DNA from: Clostridiaceae bacterium AF10-41
Lineage (GTDB): Bacteria; Bacillota; Clostridia; Clostridiales; Clostridiaceae
NCBI GenBank assembly: GCA_027686065.1
Contig: JAQCTH010000034.1
Span: forward strand, 1 to 41,336
Length of the DNA: 41,336 bases
Direction: 5' to 3'
The notes beneath the pieces were generated by a model, which was not told where the DNA came from, made no database searches, and saw only the letters and a list, made by a program, of their open reading frames with translations. Made by a program: the position numbers and the translations under genes. The stretch's first letter is position 1. Each line of letters starts with the position of its first letter. Below are positions 25,708 to 34,414 of this stretch, one piece after another.

Positions 25708-25752
25708 AATAAATAAAAATAAGGATAATTATATACCTATCCTTATTTTTAC
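25708..25752. terminator. Terminator after the beta-lactamase-like gene
   Basis: AAAAATAAGGATA and TATCCTTATTTTT pair around an AT-rich loop with T-rich tails on both strands. It separates the gene ending at 25826 from the pyr promoter. Confidence 0.75.
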
Positions 25753-25825
25753 CTGAAAATTTATATTTTTTAATTTCTACTTGAACAATACTTATCTTAA
25801 CATCTCATATATAAAGTTTATAGCC

Positions 25826-26605
25826 TTAGTGCCAATTATTCATAACATTATCCCACATCATCTTTCCACACTTAGCTAAAGTAACGGTTCCATAAACACT
25901 ATTAGGAATTCCCATAGATAATAATGTAAATGTAAAGTTTCCTTTTGATAATCTAATTAATTCTGTATCATTTTCTACACCATTTTTATCACCAGTTTTA
26001 CTAGAAATTTCATATTTCAAGTCATCTGGAATATACAATGCTAATTTATTCTTTATTTGCTGTCTTGTTAAAATATCTATTAGCATTTGACTATTTTCTT
26101 CACTTAAATATGTTGAATTATATAAATGTCTCCATATTTTTGCAAGATCTAGTGCACATGTTATGTTTTCGACTTCATTTTTTACTTTTCTCTCATCAGT
26201 AGTTTTTCTATTTAGTGTTGTATTCTTTAATCCCATTTCTTCTATGTTTTTATTTATTTTATCCATTCCTACTATATCTATTATCTTATTTGCAGCAGTA
26301 TTATCGCTTTGAATCAACATTGCCACAAGTAACTCGAAGACAGTATAGTCTCTTTCATTAAACTCATGGATTATTCCCGTCCCAAATACCTTATCTTTTC
26401 CATTTATTCTAATTTTATCTAGAAAATCTATTTTTTTATCTTCTACTGCTTTTATTAATGATACAGCTATAGGCAACTTCATACAACCTGCTGCTACCAT
26501 TTGAACGTTTTCATTGTACCCATAGATATATCCACTCTTCAAATCCTCAAAGAAAAATCCATATGTCCCAATTCTTGATTCTAAATATTTCTTTATTTCT
26601 TTCAT
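25826..26605 (-). CDS. Serine beta-lactamase-like protein lacking the catalytic serine
   Basis: The 259-aa protein has the class A beta-lactamase/DD-peptidase fold motifs SDN (residues 100-102, IQSDNTAANKIID) and KTG (203-205, SSKTGDKNG). The SxxK motif is changed: the segment reads VAAGCMKLPIAVSL, so Lys43 is present but residue 40, the place of the nucleophilic Ser, is Gly (codon GGT). No ExxLN omega-loop is seen. There is no signal peptide, so it is probably cytoplasmic or leaderless. It is therefore unlikely to hydrolyse beta-lactams in the usual way and may be a binding protein. The start follows GGAGGG. It is a single gene with its own terminator. Confidence 0.75.
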   Translation of the reverse strand: MKEIKKYLESRIGTYGFFFEDLKSGYIYGYNENVQMVAAGCMKLPIAVSLIKAVEDKKIDFLDKIRINGKDKVFGTGIIHEFNERDYTVFELLVAMLIQSDNTAANKIIDIVGMDKINKNIEEMGLKNTTLNRKTTDERKVKNEVENITCALDLAKIWRHLYNSTYLSEENSQMLIDILTRQQIKNKLALYIPDDLKYEISSKTGDKNGVENDTELIRLSKGNFTFTLLSMGIPNSVYGTVTLAKCGKMMWDNVMNNWH

Positions 26606-26699
26606 AATACCCTCCAGCTTTCTTTCCTGTAATCTCTGCCTATTAAAAGTATATCATATTGTCAGAAAATTTTGAAGTATCAAATAAAAGTTTATATAA

Positions 26700-26735
26700 C
26701 TTTTATTTAGTTTTTATTTAGTTTTTATTTATTTT
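26700..26735. repeat. Tandem 11-bp repeat
   Basis: About three copies of TTTTTATTTAG (the first and last imperfect) in the gap between pfkA and the beta-lactamase-like gene. It is simple and AT-only, possibly slippage. Confidence 0.5.
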
Positions 26736-26744
26736 TAATATTAA

Positions 26745-26776
26745 AAAATAGTGGTAGAGTTTAACTCTCTACCACT
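26745..26776 (-). terminator. Terminator of pfkA
   Basis: AGTGGTAGAG (26750-26759) pairs perfectly with CTCTACCACT (26767-26776), followed by a T run on the minus strand. Confidence 0.88.
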
Positions 26777-26786
26777 TACTTTCTAG

Positions 26787-27887
26787 TTAATCAGCAAAAG
26801 AAATTCCTATTTTTTTTGCAATTTTCACTAACTCACCATTTGGATCAACTAATTTTGATTTTTGTCCTATAACATTCTCTAAGCTATCACTAGATATCTT
26901 TCCATCTTTAAGACAAACCATATCACCAAATTTACCTTCATTAATTAGCTCCACTGCTCCAACTCCATATCTTGTTGATAAAATTCTATCATATGTTGAT
27001 GTTATTCCACCTCTTTGAATATGTCCAAGAACTGTACATCTTACTTCTTTGTCTGGTAATACTTTTTCTAAATCACCTGCTAATTTATTTCCTATTCCTC
27101 CAAGTCTGATTGGATCTGGACTATCTGCAACTATCTTAGCAACTACAACTTCCCCATCTTTTGGTTTTGCGCCTTCTGCTACTACTACTATACTAAATCT
27201 TTTTCCTTCTGCTTCTCTTTCCTTTACTTTATCTGCAATTTTATTTATATCATAAGGGATTTCTGGTAATAATATAACATCTGCTGAACCTGCAATACCA
27301 GATTCTAATGCTATCCAGCCTGCACCTCTACCCATAACTTCACAAAGCATTACTCTATGGTGAGATTCTGCAGTAGTATGAAGTCTATCTAAAGCTTCTG
27401 TAGCTACATCTATGGCAGTATTAAATCCAAAGGTTACATCTGTTGATGCTAAATCATTATCTATAGTTTTTGGTACACCTATAACTTTAACACCCTTTCT
27501 AGCAAAATCTCTTGCTGATGTTAAAGTACCATCTCCTCCTATTACAACTAATACATCTACACCTTCTTTTTTTAAATTTTCTACTCCTACATCTGATACA
27601 TCTTTTTTTGTCATAGCTCCATTTTCTTCTACTAAATAATCAAACAAGTTATCTTTATTTGAGCTATATAATATAGTTCCTCCCCTATGAAGAATACCTG
27701 ATACACTTTCTAAAGTTAGAGGTACGAAATCATTATTATATAATCCTCTGTATCCAAACTTATAACCTATTACTTCCATTCCATAATTTAATATCGCTGT
27801 TCGTGTTACCGCTCTTATAACTGCATTTAATCCTGGACAATCTCCACCACCTGTTAGTAATGCTATTTTCTTAATTTGTTGTGACAT
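26787..27887 (-). CDS. pfkA: 6-phosphofructokinase
   Basis: It phosphorylates fructose 6-phosphate, the key glycolytic step. The 366-aa protein has TGGGDCPGLNAVIRA (12-26), GGDGTLTSA (117-125), PKTIDNDL (139-146, catalytic Asp) and MGRGAGWIALESGI. It is longer than the usual 320-aa bacterial PfkA. GGDGT points to ATP, whereas the Lys in PKTIDND is typical of pyrophosphate-dependent and mixed (group III) enzymes, so the phosphate donor is not certain. A CcpA-like site lies upstream. It is a single gene with its own terminator. Confidence 0.92.
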   Translation of the reverse strand: MSQQIKKIALLTGGGDCPGLNAVIRAVTRTAILNYGMEVIGYKFGYRGLYNNDFVPLTLESVSGILHRGGTILYSSNKDNLFDYLVEENGAMTKKDVSDVGVENLKKEGVDVLVVIGGDGTLTSARDFARKGVKVIGVPKTIDNDLASTDVTFGFNTAIDVATEALDRLHTTAESHHRVMLCEVMGRGAGWIALESGIAGSADVILLPEIPYDINKIADKVKEREAEGKRFSIVVVAEGAKPKDGEVVVAKIVADSPDPIRLGGIGNKLAGDLEKVLPDKEVRCTVLGHIQRGGITSTYDRILSTRYGVGAVELINEGKFGDMVCLKDGKISSDSLENVIGQKSKLVDPNGELVKIAKKIGISFAD

Positions 27888-27990
27888 TTAAAATTCCCCC
27901 TACTCCTTCAGTAACTTTTGAATTGACTATACATTTAAAATTTTCTGTTAATTCATTTCAAAAAAATTTACAACCTTCAAATGTTGTTTA

Positions 27991-28005
27991 TGCAATTGTT
28001 TTCAA
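27991..28005 (-). promoter_or_regulatory. Possible CcpA (cre) site upstream of pfkA
   Basis: TTGAAAACAATTGCA fits the cre consensus WTGNAANCGNWNNCW at 14 of 15 positions (the central G is A). It lies about 105 bp before pfkA, a sensible place for a glycolytic gene. Confidence 0.4.
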
Positions 28006-28033
28006 AATGTTATTTACTTTCTTATTTAATGAT

Positions 28034-28052
28034 AGCATAAAGATTTTATGCT
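28034..28052. promoter_or_regulatory. Perfect dyad AGCATAAA-GAT-TTTATGCT
   Basis: 8-bp arms with a 3-bp centre in the divergent region between pfkA and the coiled-coil gene, about 150 bp from each start. This form suits a dimeric regulator. The rest of the 320-bp gap shows no gene. Confidence 0.45.
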
Positions 28053-28145
28053 GAAAAGTAGAATTAATTATATTTTTAATAATTTTTTCATTTTGGTAAT
28101 TTTTATATAAATATCTTTTAATATTATACAAATTTAACAAAAGTA

Positions 28146-28174
28146 TTGATATAAGGTATTTTTTACCTTATAGT
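28146..28174 (+). promoter_or_regulatory. Promoter with embedded operator dyad, coiled-coil gene
   Basis: TTGATA and TATAGT are 17 bp apart. A perfect 8-bp inverted repeat, ATAAGGTA (28151-28158) and TACCTTAT (28164-28171), fills the spacer and overlaps both boxes. That placement is typical of a repressor site. Confidence 0.6.
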
Positions 28175-28208
28175 ATGATTATATTTATTTTGGTGAGGAG
28201 GATTATTT

Positions 28209-29144
28209 ATGCTTAATTTTAACGAAGAATTTTTAAAACTTGAAGAAGATAGAAATACATTAAAAAAACTAAAGACAAAGCTTTCTAACATTGATTTAGA
28301 AATTACTAAAATAAACACATCTTTAGAAAAATCAAAAAAAATATTATCTAAAGAGAAAAAAGATGTTTCTAATTTAGAATCCTTTAGTTTAAGTTATATT
28401 TATTATAAAATTAAAGGTTCCCTAGATGAAAAATTATCGGAAGAAAAACTTGAATTCTTACAAGCACAAGCAAAATTTTTAGAGTGTGAAGATTATTTAA
28501 ATAGGCTTTTATCAGATAAAAAGAAAATATTTAATAGTATTTTTGAACTTGGAGATATCGATTTAAAATATAATACTCTTTTAAATACATCTTCTAATTA
28601 TATTTTAAATTTAAACAATGAAAATAGCAAAGATATTGCTGAACTCTTAGAAAAAATAAAGTCTACTTCTCTAGATCTAAAGGAATTACAGGAAGCTATT
28701 TCTGAAGGAGACAAACTTATACCTTGTATAGATAAAGCTATATCCCATTTAAACAGTGCTCAAAATTGGGGAGTTTATGATATGCTAGGCGGAGATTTTT
28801 TAGCTACAATGGTTAAACGTTCTAAGATGGATGATGCCTCAAAATCAATTAATGATATCAAAATTATGTTAAATAGATATAATACTGAACTCTCTGATCT
28901 AAGTGATGAAATTAGTGTTTCATTAAATCTTAATAGCTTTGATGGAATAATGGATTATATTTTTGACAACTTTTTTACTGATTATTTTATTCAAGGCAAA
29001 ATAAATTCTGCTTTAGATTCTACAAGAAACTTAAAATCTAAAGTAAATATGATTCAATCTAATTTAACAAATAAGTCTAAAGATTATAGTAAAAAAATAG
29101 AACATTTAAAAGATGCTTTGGAAACTGAAATAAAAAAATATTAA
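28209..29144 (+). CDS. Unknown coiled-coil protein
   Basis: I do not recognise this 311-aa protein. It is soluble and strongly helical. Residues 8-60 look like a long charged coiled coil (EEDRNTLKKLKTKLSNIDLE…), followed by SLSYIYYKIKGSLDEKLSEE. A central part contains GVYDMLGGDFLATMVKRSKM (about 191-210), and a second coil makes up the C-terminus (about 270-311). No signal peptide or membrane segment is seen. A strong GGTGAGGAGG site precedes the ATG. It stands alone, with its own operator-like promoter and terminator. A scaffold or stress role would fit but is not shown. Confidence 0.75.
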   Translation: MLNFNEEFLKLEEDRNTLKKLKTKLSNIDLEITKINTSLEKSKKILSKEKKDVSNLESFSLSYIYYKIKGSLDEKLSEEKLEFLQAQAKFLECEDYLNRLLSDKKKIFNSIFELGDIDLKYNTLLNTSSNYILNLNNENSKDIAELLEKIKSTSLDLKELQEAISEGDKLIPCIDKAISHLNSAQNWGVYDMLGGDFLATMVKRSKMDDASKSINDIKIMLNRYNTELSDLSDEISVSLNLNSFDGIMDYIFDNFFTDYFIQGKINSALDSTRNLKSKVNMIQSNLTNKSKDYSKKIEHLKDALETEIKKY

Positions 29145-29163
29145 AAAGAAATTTTATAAATAT

Positions 29164-29212
29164 AATAAAAAGGACTAATAATTCAAAAAGATAATTATTA
29201 GTCCTTTTTATT
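29164..29212. terminator. Bidirectional terminator between the coiled-coil gene and uppP
   Basis: Perfect 20-bp arms (29164-29183 and 29193-29212) around a 9-nt loop. The right arm reaches the last base pairs of the uppP stop. Confidence 0.9.
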
Positions 29213-30101
29213 ATATTGTTAAAGTTACTATTCCTGCAACAGATAATGCTAATAAAACAATACCTGCAATAATTCTATAAATAGCAAATATTCTCATTGG
29301 TTTCTTCTTTAGGTAACTTATAAACATATCCATAACAAATATTGATACTATAAAAGCTACAATAAAACCTAATATTAATGCTACAGTAAATGTAGAATTC
29401 ATAATTGAATAATCAAAATGTAATAAATCCATTGCAGAAGAGCCTACCATAGCTGGAATTGCTAAAAAGAAAGAAAATTCTGCTGCTACTGGCGTTGAAA
29501 GCCCTGCAATCCATCCACCCATTATTGTTGATGCACTTCTTGACATTCCTGGCCACATAGCTAAGATTTGAAATACTCCAACTTTTAATGCTTGCATTGG
29601 AGTTAAATCAAAAACATCCATAGTTTGATAACTTCTTCTTTTTGAGGCTTTATTTCTATATATATTTTCTATTACAACTAATAATATACCTCCAACTATA
29701 AAACCAATCACTACTGCTGAAGGCTTAAATAAAGCCTTTATATCATCATATAAAGTAAGACCTATAATTAAAGCTGGAATCGATCCTACTATTACATTTA
29801 TTCCAAATTTAAAACCTGACTGTCCCTTTTTACCTAATGTAAATATATATGTGAAAAATTCAACTACTGATTTCCAAAGCTTATTCCAGTATAGTACTAC
29901 TACCGCCAATATAGCTCCTAGTTGAATAACTACTTCAAACATTTTAGCAAATTCTTCTGCTCCAGCTGCTCCTGATCTAAATCCTATTAAACTTCCAACT
30001 AAAATCATATGTCCAGTTGATGAAACTGGTACAAATTCTGTAAGCCCTTCTACTATAGCTATTACTATAGCTTTAATTATATAGATAAAATCTAAACCCA
30101 T
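29211..30101 (-). CDS. uppP: Undecaprenyl-diphosphate phosphatase
   Basis: It recycles the undecaprenyl lipid carrier for cell-wall synthesis and, by sparing the lipid, gives bacitracin tolerance. The 296-aa polytopic membrane protein has the BacA motifs EGLTEFVPVSSTGHMIL (about 18-34, with catalytic Glu and Ser/His region) and GMSRSASTIMGG (about 190-201), as well as 7-8 membrane segments. The start follows GGGAGG. It stands alone. Confidence 0.95.
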   Translation of the reverse strand: MGLDFIYIIKAIVIAIVEGLTEFVPVSSTGHMILVGSLIGFRSGAAGAEEFAKMFEVVIQLGAILAVVVLYWNKLWKSVVEFFTYIFTLGKKGQSGFKFGINVIVGSIPALIIGLTLYDDIKALFKPSAVVIGFIVGGILLVVIENIYRNKASKRRSYQTMDVFDLTPMQALKVGVFQILAMWPGMSRSASTIMGGWIAGLSTPVAAEFSFFLAIPAMVGSSAMDLLHFDYSIMNSTFTVALILGFIVAFIVSIFVMDMFISYLKKKPMRIFAIYRIIAGIVLLALSVAGIVTLTI

Positions 30102-30251
30102 TCTTTTTCCTCCCTTTGAGACCTGTTTTATTTACGATAAATCCTATTATACCTTTATAATTCTAAGCTGTCTATTCATTATCTACTATTAAATCTTAAA
30201 ATTATATTAAGGAAATCAAAAGCTACTTACAATCTAGAATTTAATTTACTA

Positions 30252-31349
30252 TTACCACTCTATTTCTATACTACTTTCTATATTTTCACCATCTAAGGAG
30301 ATCTCTACTTTATTAACTCCTTTTGATAATATTAAATCTGAGTATTTTTTTACCTTTTTAAACTCTGTATCATTTTCTCTTATATAATATTCATCAACTA
30401 TTTTTCCATTTTTAAATGCTCCAATTATGAAATTTTCTTCTTTTTCTTGTTCAGATTGCTCTTGTTTTTCTTGTTTTTTCATTAAAACAATATATGATTT
30501 TTCATCTTCTATATAAGTAGTGTCAATAGGATTTCTATTCATTAACTCCTTATTTTGTGTAAATATTGTAGGGGGAATATAGCTTCCCTTAAATTTAATA
30601 CTTATGTCATTTTCACTTTTAATGTAAGTTATATAACTATTGCTTTTTTTCATATCCGTTGTGTTATCTATGTTTATAGTATATGTGTACAATAATTTTT
30701 TCAACATTGGAATATAATCATTTCTATTGCTATTGCCTGTATAATTTAAATTTCTTATATCTGTATCTAAAAGTTCCATAGCACTACAAGGAAACCCCTT
30801 TTCATCAAAGTATCCCCTATCTATAAAATCTATCATTATCCATTTGTTGTCTTCTTTACTCCAATATTCAACTACATAATAGGCTTTTTGTTTATTAAAA
30901 GTAGTATCTGTTCTTTTAAATACTCCAAGTCTTGCAGTATATCCAACACTTTCAAGAAAATCTCTATAGATTATTCCAAGATCTCTAGCTGAAGCTTTTT
31001 TGGAATCTCCCTTTTCCTTTAATATATCATAGCCATTTATTCCTTGGGAGCTAGAAATATCATCAAATGTTATAATTTCATTTAAAATCTCCGATACCTT
31101 AATTGCCTTTTTTAATTTGTCCTTTTCTCCATCTAATTTCGCTTCTATATTATACATTTGTTTTAATATTTTTATTTTTTCATCATTCTTATCTCCATAA
31201 AAAAATATAATATTATTTTCGTTATATATATTATCCCATTTTTTTATACTAATTTCATTTTTATTATTTATCTTAAAAATAAATATAATCCCTAATGCAA
31301 TTATTAATCCCATCACAATCAATCGAATAATTTTTTTAGATTTTTTCAA
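30252..31349 (-). CDS. Membrane-anchored transglutaminase-like protein, catalytic residues apparently lost
   Basis: The 365-aa protein begins at a TTG codon 6 nt after GGAGGG. One membrane segment (about 8-26) anchors an outside domain. The middle (about 110-180) has the transglutaminase-like core layout: ARDLGIIYRDFLESVGYTAR, YYVVEYWSKEDNKWIMIDF. At the usual Cys position I read Ala/Ser (KKASARD), and at the usual His I read Tyr (AYYVVEYW), with Asp kept, so it is probably not an enzyme. A Gln/Glu-rich linker (KKQEKQEQSEQEKEE) precedes a C-terminal beta domain. Its mRNA starts with a structured leader. Family assignment is moderate. Confidence 0.55.
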   Translation of the reverse strand: MKKSKKIIRLIVMGLIIALGIIFIFKINNKNEISIKKWDNIYNENNIIFFYGDKNDEKIKILKQMYNIEAKLDGEKDKLKKAIKVSEILNEIITFDDISSSQGINGYDILKEKGDSKKASARDLGIIYRDFLESVGYTARLGVFKRTDTTFNKQKAYYVVEYWSKEDNKWIMIDFIDRGYFDEKGFPCSAMELLDTDIRNLNYTGNSNRNDYIPMLKKLLYTYTINIDNTTDMKKSNSYITYIKSENDISIKFKGSYIPPTIFTQNKELMNRNPIDTTYIEDEKSYIVLMKKQEKQEQSEQEKEENFIIGAFKNGKIVDEYYIRENDTEFKKVKKYSDLILSKGVNKVEISLDGENIESSIEIEW

Positions 31350-31400
31350 ATAAATCCCTCCATAAATAAGTTATTAATATAATACTAGCAGAAAACACAC

Positions 31401-31500
31401 CACTTTTCTATAAAAAAATGGTCCTATGTAGGTTTGGTCATCCCCCGGCTTTATTCCAAGACAACATAACCTTACATATATCCCCTTAGATACTCAAGGA
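31401..31500 (-). ncRNA. Candidate structured leader RNA (unidentified)
   Basis: Upstream of the transglutaminase-like gene the transcript can fold a 10-bp closing stem (31425-31434 with 31468-31478, one bulge), enclosing a GC-rich segment (GCCGGGGGAUGACC). A small hairpin lies before it (CCUUG/UAAGG, 31484-31499) and an A/U hairpin after it (ACCA...UGGU, near 31400-31423). The GC-rich block stands out in this AT-rich gap. I could not match it to a riboswitch class I know. Confidence 0.4.
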
Positions 31501-31550
31501 AGTAAATTATAAAAATTTATTATATAGACTATTTGTATAAATTTCTAAAT

Positions 31551-31576
31551 AAAAAAAGTGCCTTTAAGCACTTTTT
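31551..31576 (-). terminator. Terminator of the TPR gene
   Basis: AAAAAGTGC-cttta-GCACTTTTT at the 3' end of the gene; the stem lies around the stop codon, with T-rich sequence after it. Confidence 0.75.
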
Positions 31577-33401
31577 AGTAAATTAATTTTATTCCTGATA
31601 ATTTAAATTCCTGTGAACTATCTTTTAAGAATTGTTCATAAACTTCTTTTGCCCTATTATAGTTTCCTATAATAGTATTTTTAGTTGCTTCATTCATAGT
31701 TGTAGGAATTTCTCCATAAGCAGCCTTTATATTTTCATATCCCCTTGCTACATCTTTTTCTACCATTAAATAATACCATCCAGCATTATTTAGAGAAATT
31801 ATATCTTTTTCATTCATTGCATAAGCTTCACGTATTAGGTTGATTCCTTCTTCGTTAATTCCTTGAGCTAAATATACAGTTCCTAAAATTCTGTAATATT
31901 CTTGATTATCTTTTTCTATTTTTATAGCTTCTTTCAAATTTAACGCTGCCTTATCCCATTTTTCATCAATTATATCTAGCTTAGCTAATTTATAATATAA
32001 TTTACTATTATCTTTTTTTATGTTTGATGCTAATGAATAATAATCTCTTGCTTTTTCATTATTAGATTCATAATTAGAATAATAATCAGCTATTCTCATT
32101 ATTGTTTCATAATTATAAGTTTCCTTTTGCATCGCCGTTCTAAAATAAGCTTCAGTTGGTTTAATATTTCCTTTTTTTAATAATATATCTGTAATTAGAC
32201 TTCCATAACTATTCGGATAATTACTATTTTTAACTATGCTTTTTTTTGCTAGATTAAAGGCTTCATCATATTTCTCATTATAAAGAGATCTTAATGAAGA
32301 TAAATAATACTCTATATATGAATCTTTTTTCTCATTACTTGCTTTTCTTACAGCATCATCTAAATAATCTTCTGCCTCTGATTTTCTATTAGAGTTTTTG
32401 CATATTTCAAAATTTATATAATCTGTTGATACTCCATTTATATTTTTTTCTTCTAATTCCCCAATTAATTCTTCAGCCTTCCCTATATTCTCTTTAGAAA
32501 TAGAATATGTCTTTGCTAATATCATCTTATATGCTTCCTCTTCTGGGTTTGTTTCTATTTTTTCCTCTATAGATTTAATTAGCATATCTTTATCAAATGA
32601 GTACATATCGTCTATAACATCATATATTTTCATTTCATTTCTATCTAAATTCCATGCATCTTTTAATAATTCTAATCCATCATCCCATTTATTTATTAGC
32701 ATATTCATATTAGACAATGTACATATATCATAAGAAGAATTTTTATCCAAAGGATAATTTTCTGTTAGTCCTTCTGCTTTGTATATATGATTATTAGCTA
32801 TATAAGCTGAAAATAAAGTTTTTACTATATCTTTATTAACACCATAGTCATTTATGTATTTCTCTCCAAAGGAAATAGCTTCATCATATTCTTTGTTCAT
32901 AATAAAAGTAAATAACATTGAATTAATTAGTTCTATATCCTTATCTCTATACTTATCAAAGCCCTCTTCTTTTATTACTCTATCTCTTTTTATAATTGAT
33001 TCCTTTAAAAGAGAACTTGATTTCTTAACATCCCCTTTTAAAGAATATATATCAGCAGCCTTAACTGTCCATATTGGCCAGTTATCATCTTTTTGCATTT
33101 TATTATATTCTTCTATTGCTTCATCATATTTATTCTCATAATATAAATATTCAGCTCTATTTTGGGTTATGTCAATTTCTTCAACTGTAGTAAAGCCCTT
33201 TATACATAATATCATAATAAGTGTTATGAAGCATGAACTCCCTATAATAAAAATAGGTTCTACATACTTATTCTTTTTATTAGCTTTTCTATATTTATCT
33301 ATTAAATTATTACTTGTCCTATTGATTGCTCTGTTAAGTTTCTCAAAAAACGATTTCAGATACTTTTTTGTAGTAGAAAAAAGTTTTTTTATTTCATTCA
33401 T
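31575..33401 (-). CDS. Membrane-anchored TPR protein
   Basis: I place the start at ATG 33401 (608 aa), because the GTG at 33413 lies within the ribosome site AAAGGTGGAGAG. A basic cytoplasmic part (about 1-47) is followed by one membrane segment (about 49-69) and then many degenerate tetratricopeptide repeats to the end, e.g. AEYLYYENKYDEAIEEYNKM and YYRILGTVYLAQGINEEGIN. Such proteins act as scaffolds at the cell surface. No enzymatic domain is seen. It is a single gene with a terminator; nothing in its context fixes its partner. Confidence 0.8.
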   Translation of the reverse strand: MNEIKKLFSTTKKYLKSFFEKLNRAINRTSNNLIDKYRKANKKNKYVEPIFIIGSSCFITLIMILCIKGFTTVEEIDITQNRAEYLYYENKYDEAIEEYNKMQKDDNWPIWTVKAADIYSLKGDVKKSSSLLKESIIKRDRVIKEEGFDKYRDKDIELINSMLFTFIMNKEYDEAISFGEKYINDYGVNKDIVKTLFSAYIANNHIYKAEGLTENYPLDKNSSYDICTLSNMNMLINKWDDGLELLKDAWNLDRNEMKIYDVIDDMYSFDKDMLIKSIEEKIETNPEEEAYKMILAKTYSISKENIGKAEELIGELEEKNINGVSTDYINFEICKNSNRKSEAEDYLDDAVRKASNEKKDSYIEYYLSSLRSLYNEKYDEAFNLAKKSIVKNSNYPNSYGSLITDILLKKGNIKPTEAYFRTAMQKETYNYETIMRIADYYSNYESNNEKARDYYSLASNIKKDNSKLYYKLAKLDIIDEKWDKAALNLKEAIKIEKDNQEYYRILGTVYLAQGINEEGINLIREAYAMNEKDIISLNNAGWYYLMVEKDVARGYENIKAAYGEIPTTMNEATKNTIIGNYNRAKEVYEQFLKDSSQEFKLSGIKLIY

Positions 33402-33573
33402 GACTCTCTCCACCTTTTCAATTAATCTACATAATTATAAGCTAATATACATTTTAGCAGATTTTTTTAATATTTACAATTAAAATATTTACAAAAATTC
33501 CCCATTAACTAACTTTTTTTTAAGCATATTAAATAAAAATGTAAAATTTTGATGATAATAACATATTAAAATT

Positions 33574-33620
33574 AATTCAAAAAAGCTAATGATACATATT
33601 ACTATTAGCTTTTTTGAATT
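33574..33620. terminator. Terminator of the ABC transporter unit
   Basis: Perfect 17-bp inverted repeat (33574-33590 and 33604-33620) with A/T tails, right after the permease gene. Confidence 0.9.
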
Positions 33621-33625
33621 TAACA

Positions 33626-34414
33626 TTAATTAATACTCTTTAAATTTTCTTCTAATTTCGAAACAACTTTATACATAACAAAAGCTATTATAGAAAGAAT
33701 TACTATACTCATCATAACCATATCTAATTGTGAGATTTGACCACCATACACTATTAAGAATCCTAAGCCTTCTCTTGCAACTAAAAATTCACCCATAATT
33801 ACGCCTACCCAAGACAATCCAACATTTATTTTAAGTGCAGATATCAAAACTTGAATATTAGCTGGAAATATAAGATATTTTAATGTTTGAAATTTTGTTG
33901 CTTGAAGTGTTTGCATAAGCTTTAATTTCCCCTTATCAACTTCATTAAATCCAGTTAAAACTGTTATTATTGTTGTTACTATTGAAATAAGAAGTGCTAT
34001 TACTATTATAGCTGTCATCCCATTCCCTACCCAAAATATTACAATTGGTGCAAGTGCAACCTTTGGCAATGCATTTAGTACTACTAAGTATGGATCTAAA
34101 ACTTTTGATGTGAAAGGTGATGCCCATAATATAATAGCTATAAAGGCTCCCAGTAATGTTCCTAATGTGAAACCTAATATAGTTTCATAACATGTTACTA
34201 ATATATGCCTTAAAAGTGTTCCTTCTTTTATAAAAGATAAAAATGAATTAATTATTCTAGTAGGACTTGATGTCAAAAAGGGATCTATCCACTTTAATCT
34301 TGCTGCTACTTCCCATAAAACAATAAATACTACTAATATAGTTACTCTGAATAGAGCTACTTTTATTCTATCTCTTTTTATTCTTTTTATATAATCTTCA
34401 TGTTCTTTACTCAT
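33626..34414 (-). CDS. ABC transporter permease (SsuC/TauC/ThiX type)
   Basis: The 262-aa membrane protein has about six membrane segments and the EAA-type loop QTLQATKFQTLKYLIFPANI followed by SALKINVGLSWVGVIMGE, as in permeases for sulfonates, nitrate or thiamine precursors. Its start overlaps the end of the ATPase gene by 8 bp, so the two are coupled. The cargo cannot be told because the binding protein gene is damaged. Confidence 0.88.
   Translation of the reverse strand: MSKEHEDYIKRIKRDRIKVALFRVTILVVFIVLWEVAARLKWIDPFLTSSPTRIINSFLSFIKEGTLLRHILVTCYETILGFTLGTLLGAFIAIILWASPFTSKVLDPYLVVLNALPKVALAPIVIFWVGNGMTAIIVIALLISIVTTIITVLTGFNEVDKGKLKLMQTLQATKFQTLKYLIFPANIQVLISALKINVGLSWVGVIMGEFLVAREGLGFLIVYGGQISQLDMVMMSIVILSIIAFVMYKVVSKLEENLKSIN

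Noticed and set aside
31401..31500. Cyclic di-GMP, guanidine-I or fluoride riboswitch
   Set aside because: Short look-alike pieces exist (AUAAAGCC, GGGGAUGA), but the full conserved cores and their order are not there.
33945..34127. Serine/asparagine-rich 60-codon frame
   Set aside because: It lies wholly inside the permease gene in another frame and has a low-complexity composition typical of shadow frames.
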